Below are positions 36,562 through 49,934 of a stretch of DNA of 64,000 nucleotides, piece by piece. The DNA comes from Homarus americanus. Taxonomy: Eukaryota > Arthropoda > Malacostraca > Decapoda > Nephropidae. The position numbers were made by a program, and so were the translations under genes. The DNA is taken from NCBI RefSeq assembly GCF_018991925.1, contig NW_024737042.1, positions 15,559,050 through 15,623,049 of the forward strand, given 5' to 3'. The notes beneath the pieces are model-generated. The model ran no database searches and was not told the origin of the DNA. It saw only the letters and a list, made by a program, of their open reading frames with translations. Numbering within the stretch: the first letter of the stretch is position 1; each line of letters opens with the position of its first letter.

Positions 36562-36640
36562 ATAGGCGGCGGTGGTAAGGTGGTTCCAGCCTTGAGTTAG
36601 CATCTTAAGAGGACACGATTCGAATCCTAGTAATGGAGAT
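36562..36640 (+). repeat. tRNA-like sequence (tRNA pseudogene or SINE head)
   Basis: An A-box-like TGGTAAGGTGG (36573-36583) is followed by a B-box GATTCGAATCC (36617-36627). The spacing of about 35 bases suits a pol III internal promoter. I could not fold a complete cloverleaf, and no known SINE body follows. Confidence 0.4.
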
Positions 36641-37835
36641 GTTACACTTACGCTAATTGATCAAGATCTATTCATTGACACACCACGTTTTGTTTTTACC
36701 GCAATATATCAATAACTTCCAGTCATACACAGTACAAGAGGTGTACAGGTCACCTACGTACAGCTTTTGATAGTAAACATCTTGTAAATATTCATCGATA
36801 ATTTCTTCATAAAGTAATATAGTTCTATTTTTCACCTACTAACATATATTTCCCTCTTTGTTATTTTTGTTTGTCTTTGTGGTAACTTTGTCTTTAGTCA
36901 AATTTGTCTTCTTTTTGGTTAAACGTTTTTGTCTTCAATGAAACTTTGAAAAGACTTATGACATCAGAAGAGCAAAAAAATCAGTTATTAATAATTATCA
37001 AAACAAAAACAACAACAGCAAACTAACAAAGAAACTGGGATTAAATCTTTGTAAATTAAAAACAAAACAAATTAATACTGAATCTAAAAAAAAAAAAAAA
37101 AAAATATGGGATTAAAATTTATCCTTTTAAACTAATCATTAATAAGTGAATTTTAATATTTTTTGGATCAATTTAATTACAGAGACACTGATACATTTAA
37201 ACACCACACCACTTGCAAAAAGACTAATTAATTCCTAAATAATAGACTTCTTCACTACACTACTCCCTTTAAAGTCTTATGACCTACCCTTCGAGTTTAA
37301 TTGAACCTTCCATCTTGGACTTTTTATAATGCTAACGGAGAAGGTGGTATTAGCCTTTTCAATAAGGCTCCCTAGATGATATCGTGTTCATTTGCCTTCA
37401 GTAATGACTAATGAATTTTGCTGTAAGATCTCTCTCAGTAGGGCTTGAATTAAATAACTAATTAACTGAATAAATAACTCACTAACAACTATCGAAATCA
37501 TTAACTCACTAATTTAACTGAATAGCCCACTAGCTTATTAACTAATCGGACAATTAGTTTATTCACTAACCAATCCCTCTTAGCAGCCAATTAATTAACG
37601 CAAAACATTAAAAATAAATGATCATCATTAATAGTTAATTCCTTTATCTTTATCGGTCATTCATTTTATTTATTACTTACGAGCTTATTCTTCATTATCT
37701 TTCTATGTCTCTGTATTCTCTCTCTCTCCCTTCTCGTTCCCCCTCTCTACCTCTCTTTGTTCTTTCCCGCACTCTCTTCGCCTTATCTTTCTCCTGTCCT
37801 GTTTCGCTGCCAATCCTCATGAGTTATACTGTGTC
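36641..37835. other. Unique AT-rich DNA
   Basis: It contains an A run at 37086-37104 and nothing coding. Confidence 0.4.
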
Positions 37836-39320
37836 TTAAAAATCCGTTTATGTATGTCTTAAAACATTCATCTGTATGTATTAAAAATATTGATACGTAT
37901 GTCTTAAAGCGTTGATATGTATGTCTTAAAAACATTGATATGCAAGTCTTGAAAACGTTGATATGCATGTCTTAAAACGTTCATCTGTATGTCTTAAAAA
38001 CGTTCATTTGTATGTCTTAAAACATTCATCTGTATGTGTTAAAACATTCATCTGTATGTCTTAAAACGTTCATCTGTATGTATTAAAAATATTGATATGT
38101 ATGTCTTAAAGCGTTGATATGTATGTCTTAAAACGTTCATCTGTATGTCTTAAAAACGTTCATTTGTATGTCTTAAAACATTCATCTGTATGTCTTAAAA
38201 ACATTCATCTGTATGTCTTAAAACATTCATCTGTATGTCTTAAAACGTTCATCTGTATGTATTAAAAATATTGATATGTATGTCTAAAAGCGTTGATATG
38301 TATGTCTTAAAACGTTCATCTGTATGTCTTAAAAACGTTCATTTGTATGTCTTAAAACATTCATCTGTATGTCTTAAAACATTCATCTGCATGTCTTAAA
38401 ACGTTCATCTGATGTATTAAAACGTTCATCTGTACGTCTTAAAAACATTCATCTGTATGTCTTAAAACGTTCATCTGTACGTCTTAAAACATTCATCTGT
38501 ATGTCTTAAAACGTTCATCTGATGTATTAAAACGTTCATCTGTACGTCTTAAAAACATTCATCTGTATGTCTTAAAACGTTCATCTGTATGTATTAAAAA
38601 TATTGATACGTATGTCTTAAAGCGTTGATATGTATGTCTTAAAACGTTCATCTGTATGTCTTAAAGCGTTGATATGTATGTCTTAAAACGTTCATCTGTA
38701 TGTCTTAAAAACGTTCATTTGTATGTCTTAAAACATTCATCTGTATGTCTTAAAAACATTCATCTGTATGTCTTAAAACGTTCATCTGTACGTCTTAAAA
38801 CATTCATCTGTACGTCTTAAAAACATTCATCTGTATGTCTTAAAACGTTCATCTGTATGTATTAAAAATATTGATATGTATGTCTTAAAGCGTTGATATG
38901 TATGTCTTAAAAACATTGATATGCAAGTCTTGAAAACGTTGATATGCATGTCTTAAAACGTTCATCTGTATGTCTTAAAAACGTTCATCTGTACATCTTA
39001 AAAACATTCATCTGTATGTCTTAAAACGTTCATCTGTACGTCTTAAAACGTTCATCTGTACGTCTTAAAACATTCATCTGTATGTCTTAAAACATTCATC
39101 TGTATGTCTTAAAACGTTCATCTGATGTCTTAAAACGTTCATCTGTACGTCTTAAACATTCATCTGTATGTCTTAAAACGTTCATCTGTATGTATTAAAA
39201 ATATTGATACGTATGTCTTAAAGCGTTGATATGTATGTCTTAAAAACATTGATATGCAAGTCTTGAAAACGTTGATATGCATGTCTTAAAACGTTCATCT
39301 GTATGTCTTAAAAACGTTGA
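37836..39320 (+). repeat. 22-bp minisatellite with higher-order structure
   Basis: About 65-70 units built on GTCTTAAAACGTTCATC, in a few alternating forms (ACGTTCATCTG, ACATTCATCTG, GCGTTGATATG, ATATTGATATG). The distinctive ATTAAAAATATTGATA variant starts at about 37880, 38082, 38261, 38593, 38861 and 39193. Longer blocks have therefore been duplicated. Confidence 0.95.
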
Positions 39321-39489
39321 TATCCACAGCTTAGATCCACACAAAAAACCATTAAATCCACACGGATATCTATAGCTAAGGTTCCAGCGGATAATCATAG
39401 CATATCCTGGATTAGCACATGACTCAGCAAGGTAAGAACAAGCAGGTACAATTAACTGATTACAAGGTGAATATCATAGCGGGGTACCT

Positions 39490-40380
39490 GACTCACCTTC
39501 TCCACTACCTCCACCACTACCACTACCTCCACCACTACCACCACACCTCCACCACTACCACTCATCCCACCACTACCACTACCTCCACCACTACCACTTA
39601 CCCACCACTACCACCACCTCCACCACTACCACTCACTCCACCACTACCACTACCTCCACCACTACCACTACCTCCACCACCACCACTACCTCCACCACTC
39701 ACCACTACACCCCACCACTAACACCACCTCCACCACTCACCACCTATCTCCACCACCACCACTACCTCCACCACTACCACTATCTCCACCACTACCACTA
39801 CCTCCACCACTACCACTACCTCCACCACTACCACTACTCCACCACTACCACCACTCCACCACCACCACCATTCCACCACCACCACCATCTCCACCACCAC
39901 CACTCAACTCCACCACCACCACTACCTCCACCACTACCACCACCTCCACCACTACACTACCTCCACCACTACCACCACCTCCACCACCACCACCACCTCC
40001 ACCACTACCACCACTCCACCACTACCACCTCACACACCACCACCATCCCATCACTCACCACTACCTCCACCACTACCACCATCTCTACCACTACCACTAC
40101 CTTCCACCACTCCACCACTCACTCCACCACTACCACTACCTCCACCACTACCACTATATCCTACCACTACCACTACCTCCACCACTACCACCACCTCCAC
40201 CACTACCACTATCTCACCACTACCACCACCTCCACCACTACCACCGCCACCACCACCACCATTATCTCTACCACCACTCCACCACTACCACTCACCACTA
40301 CCTCCACCACCACCAACTATCCCACCACTACCTCCACCACTATCTCTACCACTACCTAACTCTCACGCAACCCTCCACCA
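39490..40380 (+). repeat. CCACCACTACCACTACCT minisatellite
   Basis: An 18-bp-type unit, about 45-50 imperfect copies. It differs from the CCA/TCC arrays by regular TAC triplets. Confidence 0.93.
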
Positions 40381-40540
40381 ACACCACGACCTCTCACCAC
40401 CACCACAGACCCGTTCCAATCCCACCACGACCACTTCCATCCCCACCACGACCACTTCCACCCCACCACGACCACTTCCATCCCCACCACGACCACTTCC
40501 AACTCTCACCACGACCTCTCTCACCACCACCAGGCTGAGT
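40381..40540 (+). repeat. CCACCACGACCACTTCCA short tandem repeat
   Basis: About 19-21-bp units, six or so copies, continuing from the array on the left with a changed unit. Confidence 0.88.
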
Positions 40541-40935
40541 TATGACCCAATCTGTTTAATAGGAGGCATAACGGTGGCCGTGGTCCAGACTATGGTGGTG
40601 AAGGGGAAGGTGTTTACGGCGGCTTGGGGTTATGCCTTTCCTACCTGGTGGCTTAAGACAACCTGGAGATAGTGGCTCTCTCTTTCTCTCTGTAACCTGT
40701 TCTTATATGTTTCTGTAATGTATACGTCTGTCTTTCTCTCTTTTGTTCTCTCCATCTCTTTATCTAACACTTTCTCTCATTTTCCTAACTCACTCTCCTC
40801 TTTTCATCTCCTCCACCTCTACCCCCTCAATACTCTCCTCTCCCGCACTAAACCATTAACCATCACTACAAGACAAACTCCTTCTATATTATCATTTCCC
40901 TTCACAAACCGATGTCCAGCCACCTATTGATGTCG
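40541..40935. other. Unique DNA, TCTCTC-rich
   Basis: Pyrimidine-rich sequence at 40675-40830; no gene recognised. Confidence 0.4.
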
Positions 40936-40939
40936 AATT

Positions 40940-41640
40940 ACTTCAAGTCACATTAAGTTATTCGTAAGTCACATTAAGTAACTCATAAGTAGCATCAAGT
41001 TACTTTCAAGTTGCATCAAGTTACTCATAAATCGTATCAAGTTACTCATAAGTCGCATCAAGTTACTCGTAAGTCGCACCAAGTTACTCGCCTCAAGTTA
41101 CTCACAAGTCACATCAAGTTACTCATAAGTGGCATAAAGTTACTCATAAGTCACATCAAGTTACTCATAAGTCGCATCAAGCAACTAGTAAGTCGCAGCA
41201 AGTTACTCGTAAATTGCATTGTCCGTAAGTCGCATCAAGTTACTCGTAAGTGGCATTAAGTTACTCGTAAGTCGCACGCTACTCGTAAGTCGCATCAAGT
41301 TACTCATAAGTCACATCAAGTTACTCGTAAGTGGCATTAAGTTACTCATAAGTCGCACCAAGTTACTAAGTCGCATCAAGTTAAACGTAATTCGCACCGT
41401 TACTGTAAGTCGCATCAAGTTACCGTCGCATCAAGTTACTCGTAAGTCGCACCAGTTACTCGTAAGTGGCATTAAGTTACTCATAAGTCGCACCGCTACT
41501 CGTAAGTCGCATCAGTTCTCAGTCACATCAAGTTACTGTCGGCATTAAGTTACTCGTAAGTCGCATCAAGTTACTCGTAAGTCGCATCAAGTTACTCGTA
41601 AGTCGCATCAAGTTACTCGTAAGTCGCATCAAGTTACTCT
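40940..41640 (+). repeat. 21-bp minisatellite
   Basis: About 32 units containing GTTACTCGTAAGTCGCATC. Variants (CATAAGT, GGCATTA, ACATC) dominate the left and middle, while the last four units (41553-41635) are identical. Confidence 0.95.
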
Positions 41641-41982
41641 TAGCTCAGAAGACGAATCTCTTGCTCTTACAAGATATCTCACCATTTATGACCTCTTATT
41701 GTCGTCACGTTACAGAAACCAAAGAATAACGTATATATTTTCTTTGGTTTTACTCAGACAAATGTTCGCCCTTACTGACCTAGCTAATGGATGTTTTTTT
41801 TTTCGTTCATAAGGATTTTTCTTTCACTCAAATTATGTCCTCGAGTTACCAATGATAATTTTTTGGTTATTTTTTTTTCTTCCTTTCATATGAATAATTC
41901 CAGTACTAATAAAATCATAAAATCATCTAGTTGAAAGATAATAATGATGAATAGTGTAGATAAGAGATAATCGATAATGATG
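41641..41982. other. Unique AT-rich DNA
   Basis: Nothing recognised. Confidence 0.4.
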
Positions 41983-43250
<1,268 letters not shown>

Positions 43251-43254
43251 GACA

Positions 43255-43440
43255 GATGTAACGTTGTCACTTGTATCTTCACACCTGTTCCAACACACCT
43301 GCATCTGCACACCTGTGATTGCTCACGTACCTACACATCTGTACTTGCACACCCATACCTGCTCACTTGTACCACACACCTGTATCTGCACACCCGTACC
43401 TGCTCACTTGTACCAACACACCTGAATCTACACACCTGTA
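43255..43440 (+). repeat. CACCTGTATCTGCACAC imperfect minisatellite
   Basis: About ten diverged units of roughly 18-20 bases with alternating CACACCTGTA and CTGCTCAC pieces. Confidence 0.8.
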
Positions 43441-43502
43441 GGGGTACGCAGGTTGACTGATATCATTCTGAGTTGACAATGATAACTTGAGGCATTGTCG
43501 TT

Positions 43503-43680
43503 ATCAGTCTCTCTCTCTCTCTCTCTCTCTCGATCTCACTCGCTCACTCTCTATCTTAGTCTCTCGGACTCATTCTCTTCTTCCTCGCTCTCTATCCTGG
43601 TTTCTCTCAGTCCTGGTCTCAATCCCTCCCACTCTCTCTCCCAGTCACACACTCACTTTCTCTCGGTCTCTCTCAGATTT
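43503..43680 (+). repeat. (TC)n and TCTC-rich stretch
   Basis: Pure TC at 43506-43530, then degenerate TCTCTCGGTC-type sequence. Confidence 0.85.
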
Positions 43681-44215
43681 AAAACGCACTCCAACACCTC
43701 CTCATCCTTTGTAAATTCCCAAAGTCAACAACGCCATCCACACATATACGCTTCCCGACTTATCTTTTCGGGATGTAGTCTGCGTAAAGTTATTTTTTCC
43801 GAGTAAATCTGACTTTTTTTTCTAGGCTTGTAATCTGCGTAAGTCGTTTTTGTTTTTTTAGTAAAGGTTATAATTTCTTTTAGGACTTAATATGCGTAAG
43901 GTTAATTTTGGTATATTTTAGCGTAAAACTCAGTGACAATACCATCGATTTTGTGCGTATAATAGTTTTTCCCGTTTTAATTACGCGAAAATTTTTATTT
44001 TTATTTTTTTCCTGAAGGCATAAAAAAATATGATTTTTTTTTAAATTTTGGAAGAAAATTTTTTAAGCTGATTTATCGTTTTTTCTATAAGGCTTAACTA
44101 ATCTTTTATAGTTAGTCATCGTATTACAGGAGGAGGATTTTCCGTGTTTGAATTCTGGTGAAAAGTAGTTTTTTGTTTTGAGTTCGTGCGTATGATTTTT
44201 TTTTTTTTTATCGGA
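43681..44215. other. T-rich unique DNA
   Basis: Three loose copies of a GGACTTAATATGCGTAAGGTT-like stretch (43770-43920) suggest an old tandem repeat. Nothing coding. Confidence 0.4.
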
Positions 44216-44221
44216 GCGCTT

Positions 44222-44309
44222 GTAGATGAAGAGGGTGAGAGGGAGGTGAGAGGAGGAGAAAGGGAAGGAGGGAAGGAGAGAGAGAGAGGTAGGAAGGAAG
44301 GAAGGAAGG

Positions 44310-44405
<96 letters not shown>
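44222..44405 (+). repeat. (GGAA)n then (AG)n purine tract
   Basis: GGAA units at 44290-44311 pass into about 45 AG units ending at 44405. Confidence 0.97.
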
Positions 44406-44408
<3 letters not shown>

Positions 44409-44491
44409 AGGCGGTGGTGAGAAGTGAAAGAAACACATAGGCAGTTCTCTGAGAATCTCGACCAGTCTATCGTAGTGACGTGAAGCAAACG

Positions 44492-44618
<127 letters not shown>

Positions 44619-44704
44619 GTAATTACCGTGATACACCTGTCGAGTGTTGTGTCGTGTAAGACGGAGCCGTAAGTCGATTTTGTTCTTCTTGTCGTAACTT
44701 TTAG

Positions 44705-44840
44705 GTGTTGTTGTGTTGTGGTTGTTGGTGATGTGTTGTGTTAGGTATGAGTTGTGATGTGTTGTGTTGTAGGTATGAGTTGTGGGTGTGTTGTAGGTTG
44801 TGTTGTGTTGTAGGTTGTGTTGTGTTGTGTGGTTGTGGAT
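44705..44840 (+). repeat. GTTGTGTTGTAG short tandem repeat
   Basis: Degenerate TTGTGTTGT units with TAGGTATGAG insertions. Confidence 0.8.
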
Positions 44841-44880
44841 ATTAAGGTAATCAATGGAGTAATAAGTAACCTTTGATGAT

Positions 44881-44882
<2 letters not shown>

Positions 44883-44959
<77 letters not shown>
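44883..44959 (+). repeat. (GT)n microsatellite, about 38 units
   Basis: Uninterrupted. Confidence 0.98.
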
Positions 44960-44962
<3 letters not shown>

Positions 44963-45831
44963 ATATATGTCAATTGAGGGAGATAACAAGGGCCAACCAC
45001 GGATCACACGTGTAATAATACCTTTAAATAATAATACACTACAGATGTTTATAAGTCATCAGTTATTCTCATTCCTTCACTAATCCTCAAGTTAAACATT
45101 TGTGCGACATTGATATGATTTTTTTTTTCAATTACTTCTGTGGAATGCAAATGAACCAGAAGTTATAGTAATGATATGTCGTTGTTGTTTCACCAGCCAA
45201 TAGTGTCCAAGACTTTTTGTTTCTCATCTCCATTATACTCTCAAGATGTGTGTGTGTGTGTGTGTGTAGGGGAGCCATGCTTTAGTACGTGGAAGAAATT
45301 AAAAATCACAAATACAACAGTTCAGGAAAGACATAATTGGAGATGCAGATTTTTTTTACGTCTTTTTTTTTTTACATTACAGGAACATAATTGTCTCATT
45401 TGATTGGCTTTTGTTACGTCGAAACACTGGGTCGCTTTCCCACCACTTGACGACACACACACAGTACCTTCTACAAGACGCAAAACCTTGATATTTACTC
45501 ATTAAGATGCGACCCAGGTGTTCATCTTTAAGGTACATGGCAAGCACACTTACTGTATGTATATGATTTTCTGAATTGTTTTTTATATTTTACAAGTCAA
45601 GAAGAAGAACAAGAACAAGTTACTGGTTGTTCTTGTAGTCCTGAATACAGTGTTTGGCCGGCGAGGACCAACACTGCCAGAGCATCGTCAGAAACCTTTA
45701 CTTCCTGCACTAGTAAACCCTTAGCCACAAGGACCCTCGACACGTACTCATATTCACACCCATTGTCATCAACACTCTCCTCACCTCTGGTCTCTTATTA
45801 TTAATAAGGTTATTTTCGTCCTTCACTGCAG
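44960..45831. other. Unique DNA left of the candidate exon
   Basis: A short (GT)n lies at 45246-45268. No coding signal; it would be intron if the exon at 45832 is real. Confidence 0.35.
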
Positions 45832-46142
45832 TTCGTGTCTCACTCCTACTGCAACACCCAACTAGCTTCCCGGAGCTGGAGCCTGAGTCTCCGTTTTGTT
45901 CCAGCAAAGGCCCAGCGGGACGCCTCAGCATTATTAATTGTTCAGCTCTCAGAAGGAAGCTTCAGGACTGCCACTCATGAACAACCTGACGGTCGTCTGT
46001 CTTCTGAGGTCAGCCCTCCTGTACAGGCGGATGCTCCCGCCACGCCTCCCCGCAGAAGGTTCACTCCAAGGCTCCCTCCGCCTCTTTGTGCCGGGGGCTC
46101 CTCCACCACCGCCGCCTTGAGGAAGAGGAGTTGGAGGAGGAG
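45832..46142 (+). CDS. Candidate host-gene internal exon (unproven)
   Basis: A GC-rich island in AT-rich surroundings holds one frame with no stop for 311 bases. It is preceded by a pyrimidine-rich acceptor-like sequence (TTTTCGTCCTTCACTGCAG, ending at 45831) and followed directly by a donor-like GAGGAG|GTGAGC at 46142/46143. The translation begins FVSHSYCNTQLASRSW and ends in a basic stretch (RKRSWRRR), with proline-rich sequence between. I recognise no domain. A competing minus-strand reading (46267-46061) also has an acceptor-like tract, so the strand is uncertain. It could equally be a GC-rich promoter region. Confidence 0.25.
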
Positions 46143-46494
46143 GTGAGCCTGGTCCTCTCAGTAGTCTCTGGGGAGGAGGAACAGCCGTAGAGCGAGGTGG
46201 GTATCATCGTACCTCTGATAACTGCACATCTTGGAGGGAGAGAGAGAGTTAACACAACACAACACATCTGTACCTTCCATAATAACTCCTAACTACACGG
46301 CCTCAAGTGAAGATATATCCCGAACTGTCTCTGTCACCGGGTACTGGCTCATGAAGGCTGTGAAGATGTTAATTGAGAGAAATAAAGGGCACTTTTATCA
46401 GGCCATAACTGTAATCGTTCACGAGTGAGCTGCTGGAGAGGTGAGAGTTGCCGCCAAGTTTCAAGAGTCTGTTAACTGCTTCAATAATTACAGG

Positions 46495-48095
46495 TAGAGG
46501 AGGGAGGGAAGGGCTAGGAGGGAGGGAAGGGCGAGGAGGGAGGGAAGTGTTAAGAGGAGGGAAGGGCATGGAGGAAGGAAGGGCGAGGAGGGAGGGAAGT
46601 GTTAAGAGGGAGGAAGGCAGAGGAGGAAGGGGGAGTTAAGAGGGAGGGAAGGGCATGGAGGAAGGAAGGGGAGGAGGGAGGGAAGGGCAAGAGGAGGAAG
46701 GGAAGTGTTAAGAGGGAGGGAAGGGCATGGAGGAAGGGAAGGGCGAGGGAGGAGGGAAGTAAGAGGGAGGGAAGGGCGAGGGAGGAAGGGAAGGGCGAGG
46801 AGGGAGGGAAGTGTTAAGAGGGAGGGAAGGGAGGAAGGGGGAAGGGCGGAGGAGGGAGGGAAGGGCGAGAGGAGGAAGGAAGGGTGCAAGAGAGAGGGAA
46901 GGAAGCATGGAGGGGAAGGGCGAGGAGGAGGGAAGGCAAGGAGGAAGGAAGTGTTAAGAGGGAGGAAGGGAAAGAGAGGAAGGAAGGGCGAGGAGGAAGG
47001 AAGTGTTAAGAGGGGAGGAAGGGCGAGGAGGAAGGAAGGGCGAGGAGGGAGGGAAGTGTTAAGAGGGAGGGAAGGGCATGGAGGAAGGGAAGGGCGAGGA
47101 GGGGAGGGAAGGCGAGGAGAGAAGGAAGGGCGAGGAGGGGAGGAAGGGCGAGGAGGGGAGGGAAGGGCGAGAGGGGAGGGAAGGGCGAGGAGAGAAGGAA
47201 GGGCGAGGAGGGAGGAAGGGCGAGGAGGGGAGGAAGGGCGAGAGGGAGGGAAGGGCAAGGAGGGAGGAAGGGCGAGGAGGGAGGAAGGGCGAGGAGGGAG
47301 GGAAGGGCGAGGAGGGGAGGGAAGGGCTAGGGAGGGAGGGAAGGGCGAGGAGGGAGGGAAGGGCGAGGAGGGAGGGAAGGGCGAGGAGGAGGGGAGGAAG
47401 GCTAGGGGAGGGGAGGGAAGGGCGAGGGGAGGGAGGAAGGGCGAGGAGGGAGGGATAAGGAGGAGGGAGGGAAGGGCAAGGAGGGAAGGAAGGGCTAGGA
47501 GGGAGGGAAGGGCAAGGAGGGAAGGAAGGCTAGGGAGGGAGGGAAGGGCAAGGAGGGAAGGAAGGGCGAGGAGGGAGGGGAAGGGCGAGGAGGGAGGGAA
47601 GGGCAAGGAGGGGAGGAAGGGCGAGGAGGGAGGGAAGGGCGAGGAGGGGAGGAAGGGCTAGGAGGGAGGGAAGGGAGGGGAGGGAGGGAAGGGCGAGCAG
47701 GAGGGAAGGGAGAGGAGGGAGGGAAGTGTAAGGGGGGGGGGAGGCGAATAGGGAAGGAAGGGCGAGGAGGGAGAGGGAAGGGAAGGGAGAGGGGAGGGAA
47801 GGGCGAGGAGGGAGGGAAGGGAAGGGAGGGGAGGAAGGGCAAGGAGGGAGGGAAGGGCGAAGAGAAGGAAGGGCGAGCAGGAGGAAAGCGAGGAGAAGGA
47901 AAGGCGAGAGAGGAAGGGAAGGGCGAGGGAAGGGCGAGGAGGAAGGGAAAAGAAGGCGAGGAGGAAGGGAAGGGCGAGGAGGAAGGAAGGGCGAGGGAAA
48001 GGCGAGGAGGAAGGAAAGGCGAGGAGGAAGGAAGGGCGAGGAGGAAGGGGAAGGGCGAGGAGGAAGAGAAAGGCGAGGAGGGATGGACAAGGAAG
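46495..48095 (+). repeat. 1.6-kb polypurine minisatellite
   Basis: Units of AGGAAGGGCGAGGAGGGAGG (about 18-22 bases), with a variant carrying AAGTGTTAAGAGGG in the left half. The plus strand is nearly all purine apart from one C per unit. Long Arg/Gly/Glu and Pro/Ser/Leu frames on the two strands are artefacts. Confidence 0.96.
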
Positions 48096-48164
48096 AGAGA
48101 GCACAACATTGTTCCTTAATAACGCGTAAATAAACATTACAGTAATAGTGAGTTACAGAAGTAG

Positions 48165-48440
48165 TTTTTTTACCCCGTGAGTATGATTCTTTTCTCCTGA
48201 GTACAATGGATCCGCCCATTGAGTAAGATATCATGACCGCTGAGTACGATGACTTAACCCCTTGAGTATGACGACTTATTCCCTTGAGTACGATAACTTA
48301 ACCCCATAAGGACGATGACTTAACCCGTTGAGTACAATATCTTATCTCTTATGTACGATGTCTCATACCCTGTGAATACCATGACTAAATCCCCTGAGCA
48401 CAATGAGGCTGTACTCATGGCATAATGTGATCGTACTCAA
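48165..48440 (+). repeat. ~28-bp degenerate tandem repeat
   Basis: About nine units of TTGAGTACGATGACTTAACC type, strongly diverged. Confidence 0.8.
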
Positions 48441-48890
48441 GGGGGTTAAGAAGAACAGATAATGGATGTCGGTCTCCGTTTGTGAGGGAAAGTTGAATGA
48501 TTTTGAATCTCTCCACCAACCATACTGAGAATTCGTAACAAAAACAACCGCCGCGTCGTTAAGTTTTCAGTTTAATAATCGTTGAGTGATTTATGAACTA
48601 CTTTAATAACAAACCAAGAGTTAACTGATATACACGTTGCACGAAGAACTATTAATAAAAAAAAAATATCCATAATATGAACAGCTTAAAGGCATAATAA
48701 ACCTGCTACTTAATCACAAGGCTGAGACGTTGACGGCAATACTTTAATACTACTTATAATACTTTAATAAACCAGTGATGATCGTAAAGTATAATAAAGT
48801 ATCGTAAAATGTCTAAAAAAGTATATCTGCCGTTACTGACTTTTATATATTTTTTTTATAGACTTTTGGTATACAATGACTGAGGCCAAT
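48441..48890. other. Unique AT-rich DNA
   Basis: Nothing recognised. Confidence 0.4.
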
Positions 48891-48894
48891 GTTG

Positions 48895-48995
48895 ATGTAA
48901 TATACCTGTAAGATACCTGCAATATACCTTTAATATACCTGTAAAACCTGTAAAATACCTGTAAAAATGTGTAAAATGCCTGTAAAAGCCCGTTA
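48895..48995 (+). repeat. ATACCTGTAAA short tandem repeat
   Basis: About eight imperfect units of 11-12 bases. Confidence 0.8.
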
Positions 48996-49131
48996 ATGTG
49001 GCTTTAACTTACATCATTTAGGAAGCCTCTAATTATACCGAGGTCAACGGGGAGTTCCTTTATGTATAGTAATGTGTTTATGATAACTTAAGGTTTTATA
49101 GATTTTGATGAATATTGGGAAGTTTGTAATG

Positions 49132-49132
<1 letters not shown>

Positions 49133-49213
<81 letters not shown>

Positions 49214-49255
49214 CACGTACACACACACACACACATACACAACACGTACACACAC
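49133..49255 (+). repeat. (AC)n microsatellite with ACGTAC interruptions
   Basis: Pure AC to 49210, then AAACACGTAC-interrupted AC up to the start of LINE A copy 3. Confidence 0.96.
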
Positions 49256-49261
49256 CCGAGC

Positions 49262-49846
49262 TCCCTCCAGTGTTTACACAACATTCATACTTCCCAAGCT
49301 CACCTATGCCTCTCCCTGGTCTTCCCTCCCCTAAATACAACGTAAACACTGAAAAAGTGCAAAAAGAGGGCATAAGATTATTCTTTCCCCTTCCCTACTC
49401 CACATATCAAGAAGCGCTCAACACATGACCTTTCGACTCTCCACTGACCATCACCGACCTCATCTGCAAATTTGGTGAAAGCTTCTACACCATCCTCGAC
49501 ACCGGCTCCTACTACACACCTGAGATCCCCTAGCCCGAGAATTGCTGTTCGACACCACCCAACCACATCCAGCCCATACGTGCTGAACTGATCGCTAAGA
49601 ACAACCCAGTCCCAACCATGTAAAAAGTATAAACAACATAATGAAATAAACCAGTGTAGTAATTCTGATAAACACTACTCCTTGCTGTCACTATGTTGAA
49701 ATGAACATGGTTTCAAAGCTTTTATCTAGTTATTTGTATCACTTGTGTTACTTGTATATTATTTGTAATTCGAAACCCATTCCCCAAATATGTAACTGTA
49801 TATTTTCAGCCTTCTGGCTGCCAAGCTCTTTCAATAAACCGTTAAT
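49262..49846 (+). mobile_element. LINE family A, copy 3 (3' fragment)
   Basis: It begins at the CAGTGTTTACACAACATTC region (equal to 17316 onward in copy 2), so it is heavily 5' truncated. It shows a shifted C-terminus and the untranslated region with CCTTCTGGCTGCCAAGC and TCAATAAACCGTTAAT. Small deletions disrupt the coding part; the last ~85 bases are almost identical to copy 2. Confidence 0.88.
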
Positions 49847-49847
49847 A

Positions 49848-49934
<87 letters not shown>
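49847..49934 (+). repeat. (ATT)n tail of LINE A copy 3, expanded
   Basis: About 29 ATT units starting exactly at the LINE 3' end, compared with about 7 for copies 1 and 2. Confidence 0.97.

Noticed and set aside
37836..39320. Possible CRISPR array
   Set aside because: Units are contiguous variants with no constant repeat separated by unique spacers, and the context is eukaryotic.
40940..41640. Possible CRISPR array or series of splice donors (GTAAGT)
   Set aside because: Contiguous 21-bp tandem units without spacers; the GTAAGT core is part of the repeat unit and no exons are present.
46602..48234. Several open frames of 150-334 codons on both strands
   Set aside because: Overlapping frames on both strands of a polypurine array; no domain, only Gly/Arg/Glu or Pro/Ser/Leu.
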